Source of the DNA: Cellulosimicrobium funkei
GTDB lineage: Bacteria; Actinomycetota; Actinomycetes; Actinomycetales; Cellulomonadaceae
Assembly (NCBI RefSeq): GCF_001019615.1
Contig: NZ_JNBQ01000001.1
Coordinates: 248,001 to 312,000 of the forward strand
DNA length: 64,000 nt
Direction of reading: 5' to 3'
Part shown: positions 26,454-34,656 of the stretch, one piece after another
Layout: each line of letters opens with the position of its first letter
How positions within the stretch are numbered: the stretch's first letter is position 1
Made by a program: the position numbers and the translations under genes
Notes under the pieces: generated by a model
Seen by the model: only the letters and a program-made list of their open reading frames with translations
What the model was told of the DNA's origin: nothing
Databases searched by the model: none

Positions 26454-27941
26454 ATGAGCACCCCCATGCCCGAACCCACGGCACCGACCGGGCACCCGTC
26501 TCCCTCGGAGCGACCGCGGGCGTCCGACGGCCCCACCGGGTCCGCGACCTCCGCCGACCACCTGGGCACCGGGCTGCGCACGCGGCACCTGACGATGATG
26601 GGGCTCGGCTCCGCGATCGGCGCGGGCCTGTTCCTCGGGTCGGGAGTCGGGATCGCGACCGCCGGCCCCGCCGTGCTCGTGTCCTACGCGATCGCGGGCG
26701 TCGTCGTCATCCTCGTCATGCGGATGCTCGCCGAGATGGCGAGCGCGCGGCCCGCGAGCGGGTCGTTCTCCGTGTACGCGGAGGAGGCGCTCGGGCCGTG
26801 GGCCGGGTTCCTGCTGGGCTGGCTCTACTGGTTCATGCTCGTGATGGTTCTCGGCGCGGAGATCACCGGCGCGGCGCGCATCGTCACCGGCTGGTACCCG
26901 GACGTGCCGCAGTGGGGCGTCGCGCTCGTCGTGGTCGTCGTCTTCGCGGTGATCAACCTGTGGGGCGTGCGGCAGTTCGGCGAGCTCGAGTTCTGGTTCG
27001 CGTTCGTCAAGGTCGCGGCGATCGTCGGGTTCCTCGTCGTCGGCGTCCTGCTGGTCCTCGGGCTGCTGCCCGGGACCGACCCCGTCGGCACGTCGAACCT
27101 CCTGGGTCACGGGGGCTTCGCGCCCGAGGGCTGGGGCGGGATCGCCGCGGGGCTGCTCGTCGTCGTCTTCGCGTTCGGCGGCATCGAGATCGTCACGATC
27201 GCGGCGGCGGAGGCGCGCGAGCCGCGCACGGCCGTCGCGCGCGCGACCCGCAGCATCGTGTGGCGGATCCTCGTCTTCTACCTGGGCTCGGTCGCGATCA
27301 TGGTGCTCGTGCTGCCGTGGGACTCGCCGCTGCTCGCGGAGAGCCCGTTCGTCGCGGTGCTCGACCTCGCCGGGCTCCAGGGGGCGGCGCGCGTCATGGA
27401 GGTCGTCGTGGTGATCGCGCTCCTGTCGGCGTTCAACGCGAACGTCTACGGGACGTCGCGCATGGCGTACTCCCTCGCCGGGCGCGGCGACGGGCCGCGG
27501 GCGCTGCGGCGCGTGTCGCGCCGTGACGTGCCGTGGGTCTCGGTGCTCGTGTCGGTGTTCTTCGCGCTCGTCGCGGTCGGGCTCAACTGGCTCCTGCCCG
27601 AGGCGCTGCTCGGCATCCTCCTCAACGCCGTGGGCGCGGCGCTGCTCGTCGTGTGGGTGCTCGTGGCGGTGTCGCAGCTCCGGCTGCGCCGCCGGATCGA
27701 GGCGGGCGCACGCGCGTCGGGCGAGCCCATGACGCTGCGGATGTGGGGCTTCCCGTGGCTCACGTGGGCCGTGCTCGCCGGGCTCGCGGCGCTCGCGGTC
27801 CTCATGCTGACCGACGACGCCGCGCGGGCCCAGCTCGTGTCCACGGCCGGTCTGGTGGTCGTCATCCTGGCGCTCTACGCGGTCACGCGCGGCGGCCGTG
27901 CGCGCCGCGTGGCGTCGGCGGAGACGCGCCGGGACGCGTGA
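26454..27941 (+). CDS. APC-family amino acid permease
   Basis: A 495-residue transporter with 12 membrane helices after a 40-residue polar N-terminus. It carries the amino-acid-transporter start TRHLTMMGLGSAIGAGLFLGSG and EMASARPASGSFSVYAEEALG with GWLYWFMLVMVLGAEITGAA, typical of the AroP/GabP/AnsP branch. It takes up an amino acid with protons; which one cannot be told. Own transcription unit with a terminator before it. Confidence 0.9.
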   Translation: MSTPMPEPTAPTGHPSPSERPRASDGPTGSATSADHLGTGLRTRHLTMMGLGSAIGAGLFLGSGVGIATAGPAVLVSYAIAGVVVILVMRMLAEMASARPASGSFSVYAEEALGPWAGFLLGWLYWFMLVMVLGAEITGAARIVTGWYPDVPQWGVALVVVVVFAVINLWGVRQFGELEFWFAFVKVAAIVGFLVVGVLLVLGLLPGTDPVGTSNLLGHGGFAPEGWGGIAAGLLVVVFAFGGIEIVTIAAAEAREPRTAVARATRSIVWRILVFYLGSVAIMVLVLPWDSPLLAESPFVAVLDLAGLQGAARVMEVVVVIALLSAFNANVYGTSRMAYSLAGRGDGPRALRRVSRRDVPWVSVLVSVFFALVAVGLNWLLPEALLGILLNAVGAALLVVWVLVAVSQLRLRRRIEAGARASGEPMTLRMWGFPWLTWAVLAGLAALAVLMLTDDAARAQLVSTAGLVVVILALYAVTRGGRARRVASAETRRDA

Positions 27942-28030
27942 ACCGGAGGTGACGCCGGACGACCTGCGGGGACACCGGGGACGAACGCCGCGTGCACGGA
28001 CGTGCGGCGCCGAGAGTGCACAATGAACGA

Positions 28031-28675
28031 ATGACCTATCGCGTCCTGAGGCTCATCCTGTCGCTGCTCGCCTACGTGCTGCTGCGGCCACAGGTGACCG
28101 GACGCAACAACATCCCGCGCAACGGGGCGGTCATCCTCGCGAGCAACCACCTGTCGTTCATCGACTCGATCCTCATCCCGATCGTCGCGCCGCGGCACGT
28201 CACGTTCCTCGCCAAGGCCGAGTACTTCACCGGCCGCGGTCTCAAGGGCCGCCTGTCGCGCTGGTTCTTCACGACGATCGGCATGATCCCCGTCCAGCGC
28301 GACGACCCGCGCGCCGGGCAGCGCTCGCTCGAGGACGCCCTCGAGGTGCTCCAGCGCGGCGGCGCGTTCGGCATCTACCCCGAGGGCACGCGCTCGCGCG
28401 ACGGCAAGCTGCACGCGGGTCGCACCGGCGTGGCGTGGCTGGCGCTCGCCGGGCACGCCCCGGTGGTCCCCGTCGCGGTGCGCGGCACGGACAAGGTCCA
28501 GCCCATCGGCAAGCGGATCCCGCGGCTGCACCGCGTCGAGGTGCACTTCGGCAAGCCCATCGACCCGCAGCGTCAGATCACGGCCGGCACCAAGCCCGCG
28601 CAGGCGCGGCGCGAGCTCACGGACGAGGTCATGGCGTCGATCCACCGCATGAGCGGCCAGGACCTCGCGGCCTGA
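28031..28675 (+). CDS. 1-acyl-glycerol-3-phosphate acyltransferase (PlsC-like)
   Basis: A 214-residue acyltransferase with the catalytic NHLSFID (HX4D), the substrate motif YPEGTRSRDG and VPVAVRGTDK, in the PlsC order. It adds the second acyl chain to lysophosphatidic acid during phospholipid synthesis at the membrane. An N-terminal hydrophobic segment (YRVLRLILSLLAYVLL) anchors it. The start is set at ATG 28031, giving the usual N-terminus. It ends three bases from the convergent ZIP-type gene. Confidence 0.88.
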   Translation: MTYRVLRLILSLLAYVLLRPQVTGRNNIPRNGAVILASNHLSFIDSILIPIVAPRHVTFLAKAEYFTGRGLKGRLSRWFFTTIGMIPVQRDDPRAGQRSLEDALEVLQRGGAFGIYPEGTRSRDGKLHAGRTGVAWLALAGHAPVVPVAVRGTDKVQPIGKRIPRLHRVEVHFGKPIDPQRQITAGTKPAQARRELTDEVMASIHRMSGQDLAA

Positions 28676-28678
28676 CGC

Positions 28679-29422
28679 TCAGAGCGAGCTCAGCCCGAAC
28701 GCCGTCGCGAAGCCCAGCACCGTGACGAGCCCGGTGACCGGGCCGCCGAACTCCGTGGCCTCCGGGATCATCGTGTCGACGAGCATGGTGAGCAGCGCCC
28801 CGGCGGCGAACGCCTGGGTGATCGCCACGACCGCGGGCGACGCGCCGTCGAGCGCGACGTAGCCGATCCCGGCCGCGAGCGCCGAGACCAGGGTCGTCGA
28901 CCCCCACAGCACCCAGAGGCGCGACGGCTTCGTGCCCGCCTTGAGCAGCCCGGACGTCGCGGACATCGCCTCGGGCAGGTTCGAGACGAACACGGCGGCG
29001 AGCATCGCGACGCTCACCCCGCCGCCCCCGATGAGCGTCGCTCCGAGGACGACCGACTCGGGGATGCCGTCGAGCACCGTGCCGAGCGCGATCGCCGCGC
29101 CCCCGGTCCCGCCCGCCGCCTGGACGGACTCCGCCTGCACGCCGGTGGACCGCTTGCGGCCCTCGCCGCCCATCCGGTCGATGATGCGGTCGCCGACGAA
29201 GAACGTCAGCGCGCCGCCCGCGAGGCCCGCGAGCAGCACGAGCCCGCTCGCGTGCGTGGACGCGTCCTCCACGAGGTCGTACGCGACCGCGCTGATGAGG
29301 ACGCCCGAGCCGAACGCCATGATGAGCCCGACGAGCCGCTGGCCCGGCGGTCGCCAGAAGACCAGCGCCGCGCCGAGGAGCAGCGACGACGCGCCGACGA
29401 GGCCCCACCAGAAGCCGACCAT
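28679..29422 (-). CDS. ZIP-family metal permease
   Basis: A 247-residue protein with about eight membrane helices. ZIP signatures: GSGVLISAVAYDLVEDA in an early helix, VLDGIPESVVLGATL and VFVSNLPEAMSATSGL, the metal-binding helices IV and V. The first His of the canonical HNFxDG motif is absent (GTVLDGIPES), as in several bacterial relatives. It may import zinc, iron or another divalent metal; no metal-regulator site was seen. Tail-to-tail with plsC with only three bases between stops. Confidence 0.8.
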   Translation of the reverse strand: MVGFWWGLVGASSLLLGAALVFWRPPGQRLVGLIMAFGSGVLISAVAYDLVEDASTHASGLVLLAGLAGGALTFFVGDRIIDRMGGEGRKRSTGVQAESVQAAGGTGGAAIALGTVLDGIPESVVLGATLIGGGGVSVAMLAAVFVSNLPEAMSATSGLLKAGTKPSRLWVLWGSTTLVSALAAGIGYVALDGASPAVVAITQAFAAGALLTMLVDTMIPEATEFGGPVTGLVTVLGFATAFGLSSL

Positions 29423-29532
29423 GCGCCCATTGGACCAGCGGCCGGGCGGGACCGCGCGGGGACGGGGGCGCGCGTCGCGAGGTCCCCCGGCCGGGGGAGG
29501 CGCACCCTGGCCCGCCCCGAGAGACTGGGGCC

Positions 29533-30873
29533 ATGACGTTCGACGACGCGCGCCCGGACCGTCCGGCGGCCGTGCCGGGGCGGAGCGGGTGGGACCGGGT
29601 CGTCGCGCCGCTGCGCAGCGCGGCCACGGTCCGGGCCGGGGTCTACCTCGTGGTCGGGGGCGTGGTCGCCGGCGCGTACGTGACGCTGGTCGCCGGGTTC
29701 GTGCAGATGTTCGCCTCGCTGCAGACGCCGCGTGTCGCGACCCTCGTCCTCGCGCTCGTCTCCGCGGTCCTCGTGAGCACGCCGCCGTTCCTCGCGCCCG
29801 TCCGCGCGCTCGAGATCGCGGCCGTGCGGACGTTCCTCGACGTCGACGTGCCCGTGCCGGCGGGTGCCTCGCCCCCGGGCGCGGCGACCCGCTGGCGCGC
29901 CGCGGCCTGGTACGGGCTGCACCTCGCGCTCGGCGCCGCGGTGCTCGTCGTGGTGCTGTTCCTCGTCCCGGTCGCGACGCAGCTCGTGCTCTCCGCGACG
30001 GGCGTCGAGCCGGTGCTCCTCACCGACTGGCGGCCGTGGGAGGCGCTGCCCGCGTGGACGTGGCTGGTCACCGCGGTGCTCGCGCTGCTCGCCGTCCCGT
30101 ACGCGGTCGCGCTCGCGCGCGCGGTGCTCCGGCAGGCGGCCCTCCCGCTCCTCGGGCCCGACCAGTCGGAGCGCATCGCGGAGCTCGAGGCGGCGGCCGA
30201 CCGCGACGCCGAGCGGGGCCGGCTCGCGCGCGAGCTCCACGACTCGGTGGGCCACGCCCTGACCGTCACGACCCTCCAGGCGGCCGCGGCCGCCCGTCTC
30301 CTCGACTCCGACCCCGCCGCGGCACGTGCCGCGCTCGCCGCGATCGAGGAGACGGGCCGTACCGCGATGGCGGACCTCGACCACGTCCTCGGGCTGCTCC
30401 GCGCGGAGGCGTCGCCGGCCGAGGCGGGCGGACCGCGCGCGCCCGTGCGCAGCCCGGCGCGCACGCTCGCCGACCTCGACGCCCTGCTCGACGACGCACG
30501 CCGCACGGGCGTCGACGTGCACCTCGCGCGGGACGACGCCATGCTGCCGGACGTGCCGCGCGCGGTGTCCCAGGAGGCGTACCGCGTGGTCCAGGAGGCG
30601 CTCACGAACGTGCTCCGGCACGCCCCGGGCGAGCCGGTCGCCGTCGCGGTGGCGCGGGGTCCGGGCGGCGCGCTCGTGGCCGAGGTGCGCAACCCCCTCA
30701 AACCGGGCACGCGTCGTCAGGCACCCGAGGGGTCCGGCCGCGAGCGCCGCGGCCTCGCGGGCATGCGCGAACGGGCCCGCCTGCTGCGCGGGGAGGTCGC
30801 GGCGGGCCCCACGCCCGACGGCGGCGCGTGGGTCGTGCGCGCGACGTTCCCGCTGGCAGGATCGGGCGGATGA
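29533..30873 (+). CDS. DesK/NarL-type sensor histidine kinase
   Basis: A 446-residue kinase. The membrane part (about 25-200) has at least four helices plus a cytoplasmic loop. Residues about 222-290 form a HisKA_3 domain with the acceptor in RLARELHDSVGHALTVTTLQ. The ATPase domain (about 330-443) has EALTNVLRHAPG and the glycine-rich RRGLAGMRERARLLRGEV. Its stop overlaps the start of the response regulator (ATGA). The signal is unknown. Confidence 0.9.
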   Translation: MTFDDARPDRPAAVPGRSGWDRVVAPLRSAATVRAGVYLVVGGVVAGAYVTLVAGFVQMFASLQTPRVATLVLALVSAVLVSTPPFLAPVRALEIAAVRTFLDVDVPVPAGASPPGAATRWRAAAWYGLHLALGAAVLVVVLFLVPVATQLVLSATGVEPVLLTDWRPWEALPAWTWLVTAVLALLAVPYAVALARAVLRQAALPLLGPDQSERIAELEAAADRDAERGRLARELHDSVGHALTVTTLQAAAAARLLDSDPAAARAALAAIEETGRTAMADLDHVLGLLRAEASPAEAGGPRAPVRSPARTLADLDALLDDARRTGVDVHLARDDAMLPDVPRAVSQEAYRVVQEALTNVLRHAPGEPVAVAVARGPGGALVAEVRNPLKPGTRRQAPEGSGRERRGLAGMRERARLLRGEVAAGPTPDGGAWVVRATFPLAGSGG

Positions 30874-31520
30874 GCGACGGGACGACGCGCGTGGTGCTGG
30901 TGGACGACGAGCCGCTCGTGCGCGCAGGGCTGCGCGTGATCCTCGACGCGGAGCCCGACCTCGAGGTCGTCGGCGAGGCGGCAGACGGCGCGGAGGTGCC
31001 GGGGGTCGTCGCGCGGGCGCGCCCCGACGTCGTGCTCATGGACGTGCGCATGCCGCGCGTCGACGGCATCGCCGCGACGCGCGCGCTCCTCGCGCGCGAG
31101 GACGCACCGCGCGTGCTCGTCCTCACGACGTTCGAGAACGACGACCACGTGCTCGACGCGCTCCGGGCGGGGGCGCACGGGTTCCTGCTCAAGCGCGCGC
31201 GGCCGGAGGAGGTCGCGCAGGCCGTGCGGGTCGTCGCGCGCGGCGAGTCGCTCCTGTTCCCCGACGCGGTGCGGCGCCTCGCGACGGCACGACCGCCCGC
31301 GGGCGACGAGCTGCGCGCCGCGCACCTCACCGAGCGCGAGGGCGTGGTGCTGCGGCTCGTCGCGCAGGGGCTGTCGAACGCGGAGATCGCGGGCGAGCTC
31401 TACCTCGGTGTCGAGACGGTGCGCACCCACGTCGGCAACGTCCTCGCCAAGCTCGGCGTGCGCGACCGCACCCAGGCCGTCGTGCGCGCCTACGAGTCCG
31501 GGTTCGTGCGGGCCGGCTGA
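30870..31520 (+). CDS. NarL/LuxR-type response regulator
   Basis: A 216-residue regulator. The receiver (about 5-120) has VLVDDEPLVRAGL, phospho-acceptor Asp in VVLMDVRMPRVDGI, Thr in LTTFEND and Lys in GFLLKRARPEEV. The LuxR helix-turn-helix (about 148-210) has LTEREGVVLRLVAQGLSNAEIAG (in part) and VETVRTHVGNVLAKLGVRDR. It is translationally coupled to the kinase. Targets may include the DoxX and membrane protein genes immediately downstream on the same strand. Confidence 0.92.
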   Translation: MSDGTTRVVLVDDEPLVRAGLRVILDAEPDLEVVGEAADGAEVPGVVARARPDVVLMDVRMPRVDGIAATRALLAREDAPRVLVLTTFENDDHVLDALRAGAHGFLLKRARPEEVAQAVRVVARGESLLFPDAVRRLATARPPAGDELRAAHLTEREGVVLRLVAQGLSNAEIAGELYLGVETVRTHVGNVLAKLGVRDRTQAVVRAYESGFVRAG

Positions 31521-31576
31521 CGGGCGGGCCGACGCGGGGCGCTGCGGGTGTCCCGGCCCGGTGCGACGATCGCGCC

Positions 31577-32023
31577 ATGGACCTCTCCGTGCTCACCCGC
31601 CCCGCACCACCCGTCCCGCCCGTCGCGACGCTCGCCCGCGTCGCCCTCGGGCTCGCCCTGGTGGGTGCGGGCGTCAGCCACCTCACGGTCGCGCGGGAGG
31701 AGTTCCAGGCCCAGGTGCCGTCCTGGTTCCCTGTCGACGAGGACGTGACGGTCCTCGCCTCGGGGGCCGTCGAGATCGCGCTCGGCGGGTCGCTCGTCGT
31801 GCTGTCCCGCTGGCGGGTCGCGGTGGGCCTGGTCGCCGCCGCGTTCTTCGTCGTGATCTTCCCGGGGAACGTGGGCCAGTGGCTCGAGGGCAAGGACGGG
31901 TTCGGCCTCGACACGGACGCCAAGCGGTTCGTGCGGCTCTTCTTCCAGCCCGTCCTCGTGGCGTGGGCGCTGTGGTCCACGGGCGCGCTCCGGGCGTTGC
32001 GTCGCGGGCCCGCGCGCGACTGA
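31577..32023 (+). CDS. DoxX-family membrane protein
   Basis: A 148-residue protein with four hydrophobic segments and the DoxX-like features ARVALGLALVGAGVSHLT, VPSWFP and VVIFPGNVGQWLEGKD. DoxX-type proteins are small membrane proteins often tied to redox or detoxification. It follows a two-component pair and may be one of its targets. The ATG at 31577 lies 56 bases after the regulator's stop. Confidence 0.75.
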   Translation: MDLSVLTRPAPPVPPVATLARVALGLALVGAGVSHLTVAREEFQAQVPSWFPVDEDVTVLASGAVEIALGGSLVVLSRWRVAVGLVAAAFFVVIFPGNVGQWLEGKDGFGLDTDAKRFVRLFFQPVLVAWALWSTGALRALRRGPARD

Positions 32024-32095
32024 TCCCCCGCGCGGGGGAGCGACGTCGTCGCCGCGGGGGATCCGGCGCGGCCTGCCGGACGCGAGGGTCGAGTC

Positions 32096-33253
32096 ATGAG
32101 CACACGAACCTCGCCCCCGTCCTCTGCTGCACCGTCCGGCCCGCGCACGGTCGCCGTCGGGTCCCTCGCCGGCGCGCCGCCCGGTCCCGGGGCGCACGCC
32201 GCCCGTGGTCGGTGGATCGCCCCGACCGCCGCGGCGTGGTGGGCGGTCGGGGGAGTCGCGGCCCTCGTCGTCACCCTGACCGGCGGCACGCTCGCGGTGG
32301 GCGACGCGAACGACCTGTCGTTCGGTGCCCTGAGCGGGGTCGCGGGCGCGGCGCTCACGCCGTGGGTCGCGGTCCTCGCGCTCGTCGGTGCGGCGACCGC
32401 CCTGCGGGCGTGGCTCGGGGCCCGGCACGGCCTCGTCTCCCGGGCCGACCGCGCGCTGACCGTCGCGGCGACCGCGCTCGTCTCGGCCGGGGTGCTCGCC
32501 CTCACCGACGCGTCGATCCTGGCGCGGCTCGGGTATCTCCCGGTCACGCTCGTCATGGCGCCGTTCGACCCCGTGATCCGGGCGGCGTTCGAGGACTTCC
32601 TGGGCCCCGGCCCGCTGACCCAGCTCGCGCTCCTGGCCGGCGCGGCCCTGCTCGTCGCCGCGACGTGGCGGTTCGTGCGCCGCGGCGCCGGCGCGTGCGC
32701 GTCGTGCGGCCGCCGGCACGACGGCCACGACCCCGCGTGGACGACACCTGCCGCCGCGGCGCGCTGGGGCCGGGCGGCCGCGCTCGTCGCCGCCGCGATC
32801 CCGACGTTCTACGCGGTGACGCGCATCGCGTGGGTCCTCGGCATCCCGCTCGGCTTCTCGGCCGAGAACGTCGCCGACCTCGCGGGGAAGGACGGCCTGG
32901 TCGCGGCGCTCGGGCTGGGCGGTTTCGCGCTGGTCGGCGCGGTGCTCACCCTGGGCCTGTTCCAGCGCTGGGGCGAGGTCTTCCCCCGGTGGATGGTCGG
33001 GCTCGCGGGGCGCAGGGTCCCCGTCGGGCTGGCGGTCGTCCCCGCGACGATCGTCGCGGTCGCGGTGCTCCCCGCGGGACTCTCGCTCATCGTCATCGGG
33101 CTCGGCGAGAGCAGGCTGGCGCTCACCGCGGACTCGTGGGGCGCCGTCGGCCCGACGTTCCTCTGGCCGGTGTGGTCCCTCGCCCTGGGCGCGGCGACCT
33201 ACGCCTACTGGCTCCGCCGCCGCTGCACGTGCCGCGCCTGCGGCCGCGGGTAG
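32096..33253 (+). CDS. Hypothetical multi-pass membrane protein with cysteine clusters
   Basis: A 385-residue protein of unknown function with about eight membrane helices after a 40-residue polar N-terminus. Two cysteine clusters face the same side: CASCGRRHDGHD (about 200-211) between helices, and CTCRACGRG at the very C-terminus. Together they supply four to five thiols plus histidines, enough for a zinc-ribbon-like metal site. It follows the two-component system and DoxX gene, so it may belong to the same response. A palindromic hairpin repeat follows. Confidence 0.65.
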   Translation: MSTRTSPPSSAAPSGPRTVAVGSLAGAPPGPGAHAARGRWIAPTAAAWWAVGGVAALVVTLTGGTLAVGDANDLSFGALSGVAGAALTPWVAVLALVGAATALRAWLGARHGLVSRADRALTVAATALVSAGVLALTDASILARLGYLPVTLVMAPFDPVIRAAFEDFLGPGPLTQLALLAGAALLVAATWRFVRRGAGACASCGRRHDGHDPAWTTPAAAARWGRAAALVAAAIPTFYAVTRIAWVLGIPLGFSAENVADLAGKDGLVAALGLGGFALVGAVLTLGLFQRWGEVFPRWMVGLAGRRVPVGLAVVPATIVAVAVLPAGLSLIVIGLGESRLALTADSWGAVGPTFLWPVWSLALGAATYAYWLRRRCTCRACGRG

Positions 33254-33289
33254 CGCCCGGCGCCGCTCCGCCGACCACGACGCCGCTCG

Positions 33290-33352
33290 CCGTCGAGCAC
33301 GACATCGCTGTCGTTATCAGCCCGATAACGACAGCAACGTCGTGCTCGACGG
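33290..33352. repeat. Dispersed 59-bp palindromic repeat, copy B
   Basis: Arms CCGTCGAGCACGAC and GTCGTGCTCGACGG pair perfectly; after a three-base bulge GCTGTCGTTATC pairs perfectly with GATAACGACAGC around a five-base loop. The same 59-base element occurs at 6104-6162 with about 81% identity. It lies between convergent genes ending at 33253 and 33355 and could terminate both. Confidence 0.85.
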
Positions 33353-33354
33353 GG

Positions 33355-34206
33355 CTACTGGGGCTCTACCGGGCCGTCTTGGCCCGCTACCAGGTCGCCG
33401 CAGGTGGTTTCCTGGGCGGTCGTGACGACCGGGTCGTCCGGGGCGGCGTCCTGCGCGACCGTCTCCTCCTCGCCGTTCGTCGCCGTCTGCGCGCCCGCGT
33501 CGAGGTCGACGAAGGTGCGCGAGACGGTGAAGGACGTGCCGTCGTCGGACACGGCGTTCAGGCCCGCGAGGTGCAGCTCCCCGTCGACCTCCGTGCACCC
33601 GACGCCCGTGCCGAACCCGGTGAAGCCCTTGTCGAACGTGTACTGCTCGCCCTGGGCGTTCTGCGTCGGCGTGACGGCGCAGTCGGCGGCGGAGAACAGC
33701 AGGACCTCGCGGCCCGTGTCGACGAGCGCGATTGGTGCCGTGGCGTCGCCCGCGGCGACGAGCTGGACGATCGCGCTCGCCGCGACCGGGCTCGCGGACT
33801 CGATCGGCGCGGAGAACGTCGCGCCCGACGCCGTCGTGATCCCGAAGGCGCGGTCCGCGCCGCCGGTCAGCCACGCGGTGTCCGGGCGGCCGTCGCCGTC
33901 CACGTCGACGATCTCGTGCGTGCCCGCCCCCGCGGGGACGCCGTCGCCCGCCGCGGGGCACCCCTCGGCGGCGGGCGTCGACGCGTCGTCGGTCGGCGTG
34001 CCCGTGTCCGTCGGCGACGGGTTCGGCGACTCCGTCGCCGACGGGGTCTCCGCCGCGGGCGCGTCGTCCGTCGGGCGGTTGACGAGCCACACGACGACAC
34101 CGATCACCACCACCGCGACGATCGTGAGCACGATCCACGGCCAGGTGCGTCGCGGCTGCTCGGGCTCGGGTTCGGGCGTGGGGAAGGGCAGCTCGGGCGT
34201 CGTCAT
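33355..34206 (-). CDS. Hypothetical membrane-anchored protein
   Basis: A 283-residue protein with a short cytoplasmic Pro/Glu N-terminus, one membrane helix (about 23-44, WPWIVLTIVAVVVIGVVVWL), a low-complexity Ser/Thr/Pro/Asp linker (about 48-80) and an extracellular domain. That domain contains VDVDGDGRPDTAW, an FG-GAP/integrin-like calcium loop, and three or four cysteines. No known family recognised. It is a type II anchored surface protein by topology. ATG 34206 fits better than an upstream ATG. Confidence 0.6.
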   Translation of the reverse strand: MTTPELPFPTPEPEPEQPRRTWPWIVLTIVAVVVIGVVVWLVNRPTDDAPAAETPSATESPNPSPTDTGTPTDDASTPAAEGCPAAGDGVPAGAGTHEIVDVDGDGRPDTAWLTGGADRAFGITTASGATFSAPIESASPVAASAIVQLVAAGDATAPIALVDTGREVLLFSAADCAVTPTQNAQGEQYTFDKGFTGFGTGVGCTEVDGELHLAGLNAVSDDGTSFTVSRTFVDLDAGAQTATNGEEETVAQDAAPDDPVVTTAQETTCGDLVAGQDGPVEPQ

Positions 34207-34326
34207 TCCCCCAGGCAACCACCACGCGTCGGCGACGGCACCCCGGACGCGTCACGTTGTGTCACGTTCGTCCGGTATGCGAGAACAGGCTTCCGGACGA
34301 CAGCCACGCCCGAGGACCATGACGCC

Positions 34327-34416
34327 ATGACCGGCACTCTTCCTCCTGCGGAGCGCGAGCCGCGCGCCGGCGTGCTGTGTCGCTGGGGCGACGGACCCCG
34401 ACCCGTCGCGAGGTAG
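34327..34416 (+). CDS. Possible 29-residue leader peptide
   Basis: ATG at 34327 opens a 29-codon frame (starting TGTLPPAEREPRAGVLCRWG) ending in TAG at 34416, 75 bases ahead of the small membrane protein and YeiH genes. Short upstream frames holding cysteine control sulfur genes in some actinobacteria, but here there is only one Cys and the ribosome site (GAGGAC) is weak. It may be chance. Confidence 0.2.
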   Translation: MTGTLPPAEREPRAGVLCRWGDGPRPVAR

Positions 34417-34491
34417 ACCGCTCCTGCGGTCCCCGCGGCCGTCCGTCGCCCCGCGCACCGGACCGCCGCCCTCCACTGCGACAGGAACACC

Positions 34492-34656
34492 ATGAGCGAG
34501 AACGCACCTCCCGACGCCGCGCGCGTCGAGCCACCCGTCACCGTCGAGACCGTCCGCCGGGTCCACCTCTCCGAGGACTGGCTCGCGACCGGCGTCGGCC
34601 TCCTGATCGTCGCCCTCGGCCTGCTCGGCCTGATCCCCGAAGGGCTGGTGCCCTGA
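34492..34656 (+). CDS. Small single-helix membrane protein upstream of YeiH
   Basis: A 54-residue protein: a polar, acidic N-terminus (about 1-30) and one helix, DWLATGVGLLIVALGLLGLI, at the C-terminus. Its TGA overlaps the ATG of the yeiH-like gene (ATGA within TGATGA), so the two are translationally coupled. AGGA lies about eight bases before the ATG. It is likely a small companion of the exporter; no family name can be given. Confidence 0.65.
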   Translation: MSENAPPDAARVEPPVTVETVRRVHLSEDWLATGVGLLIVALGLLGLIPEGLVP

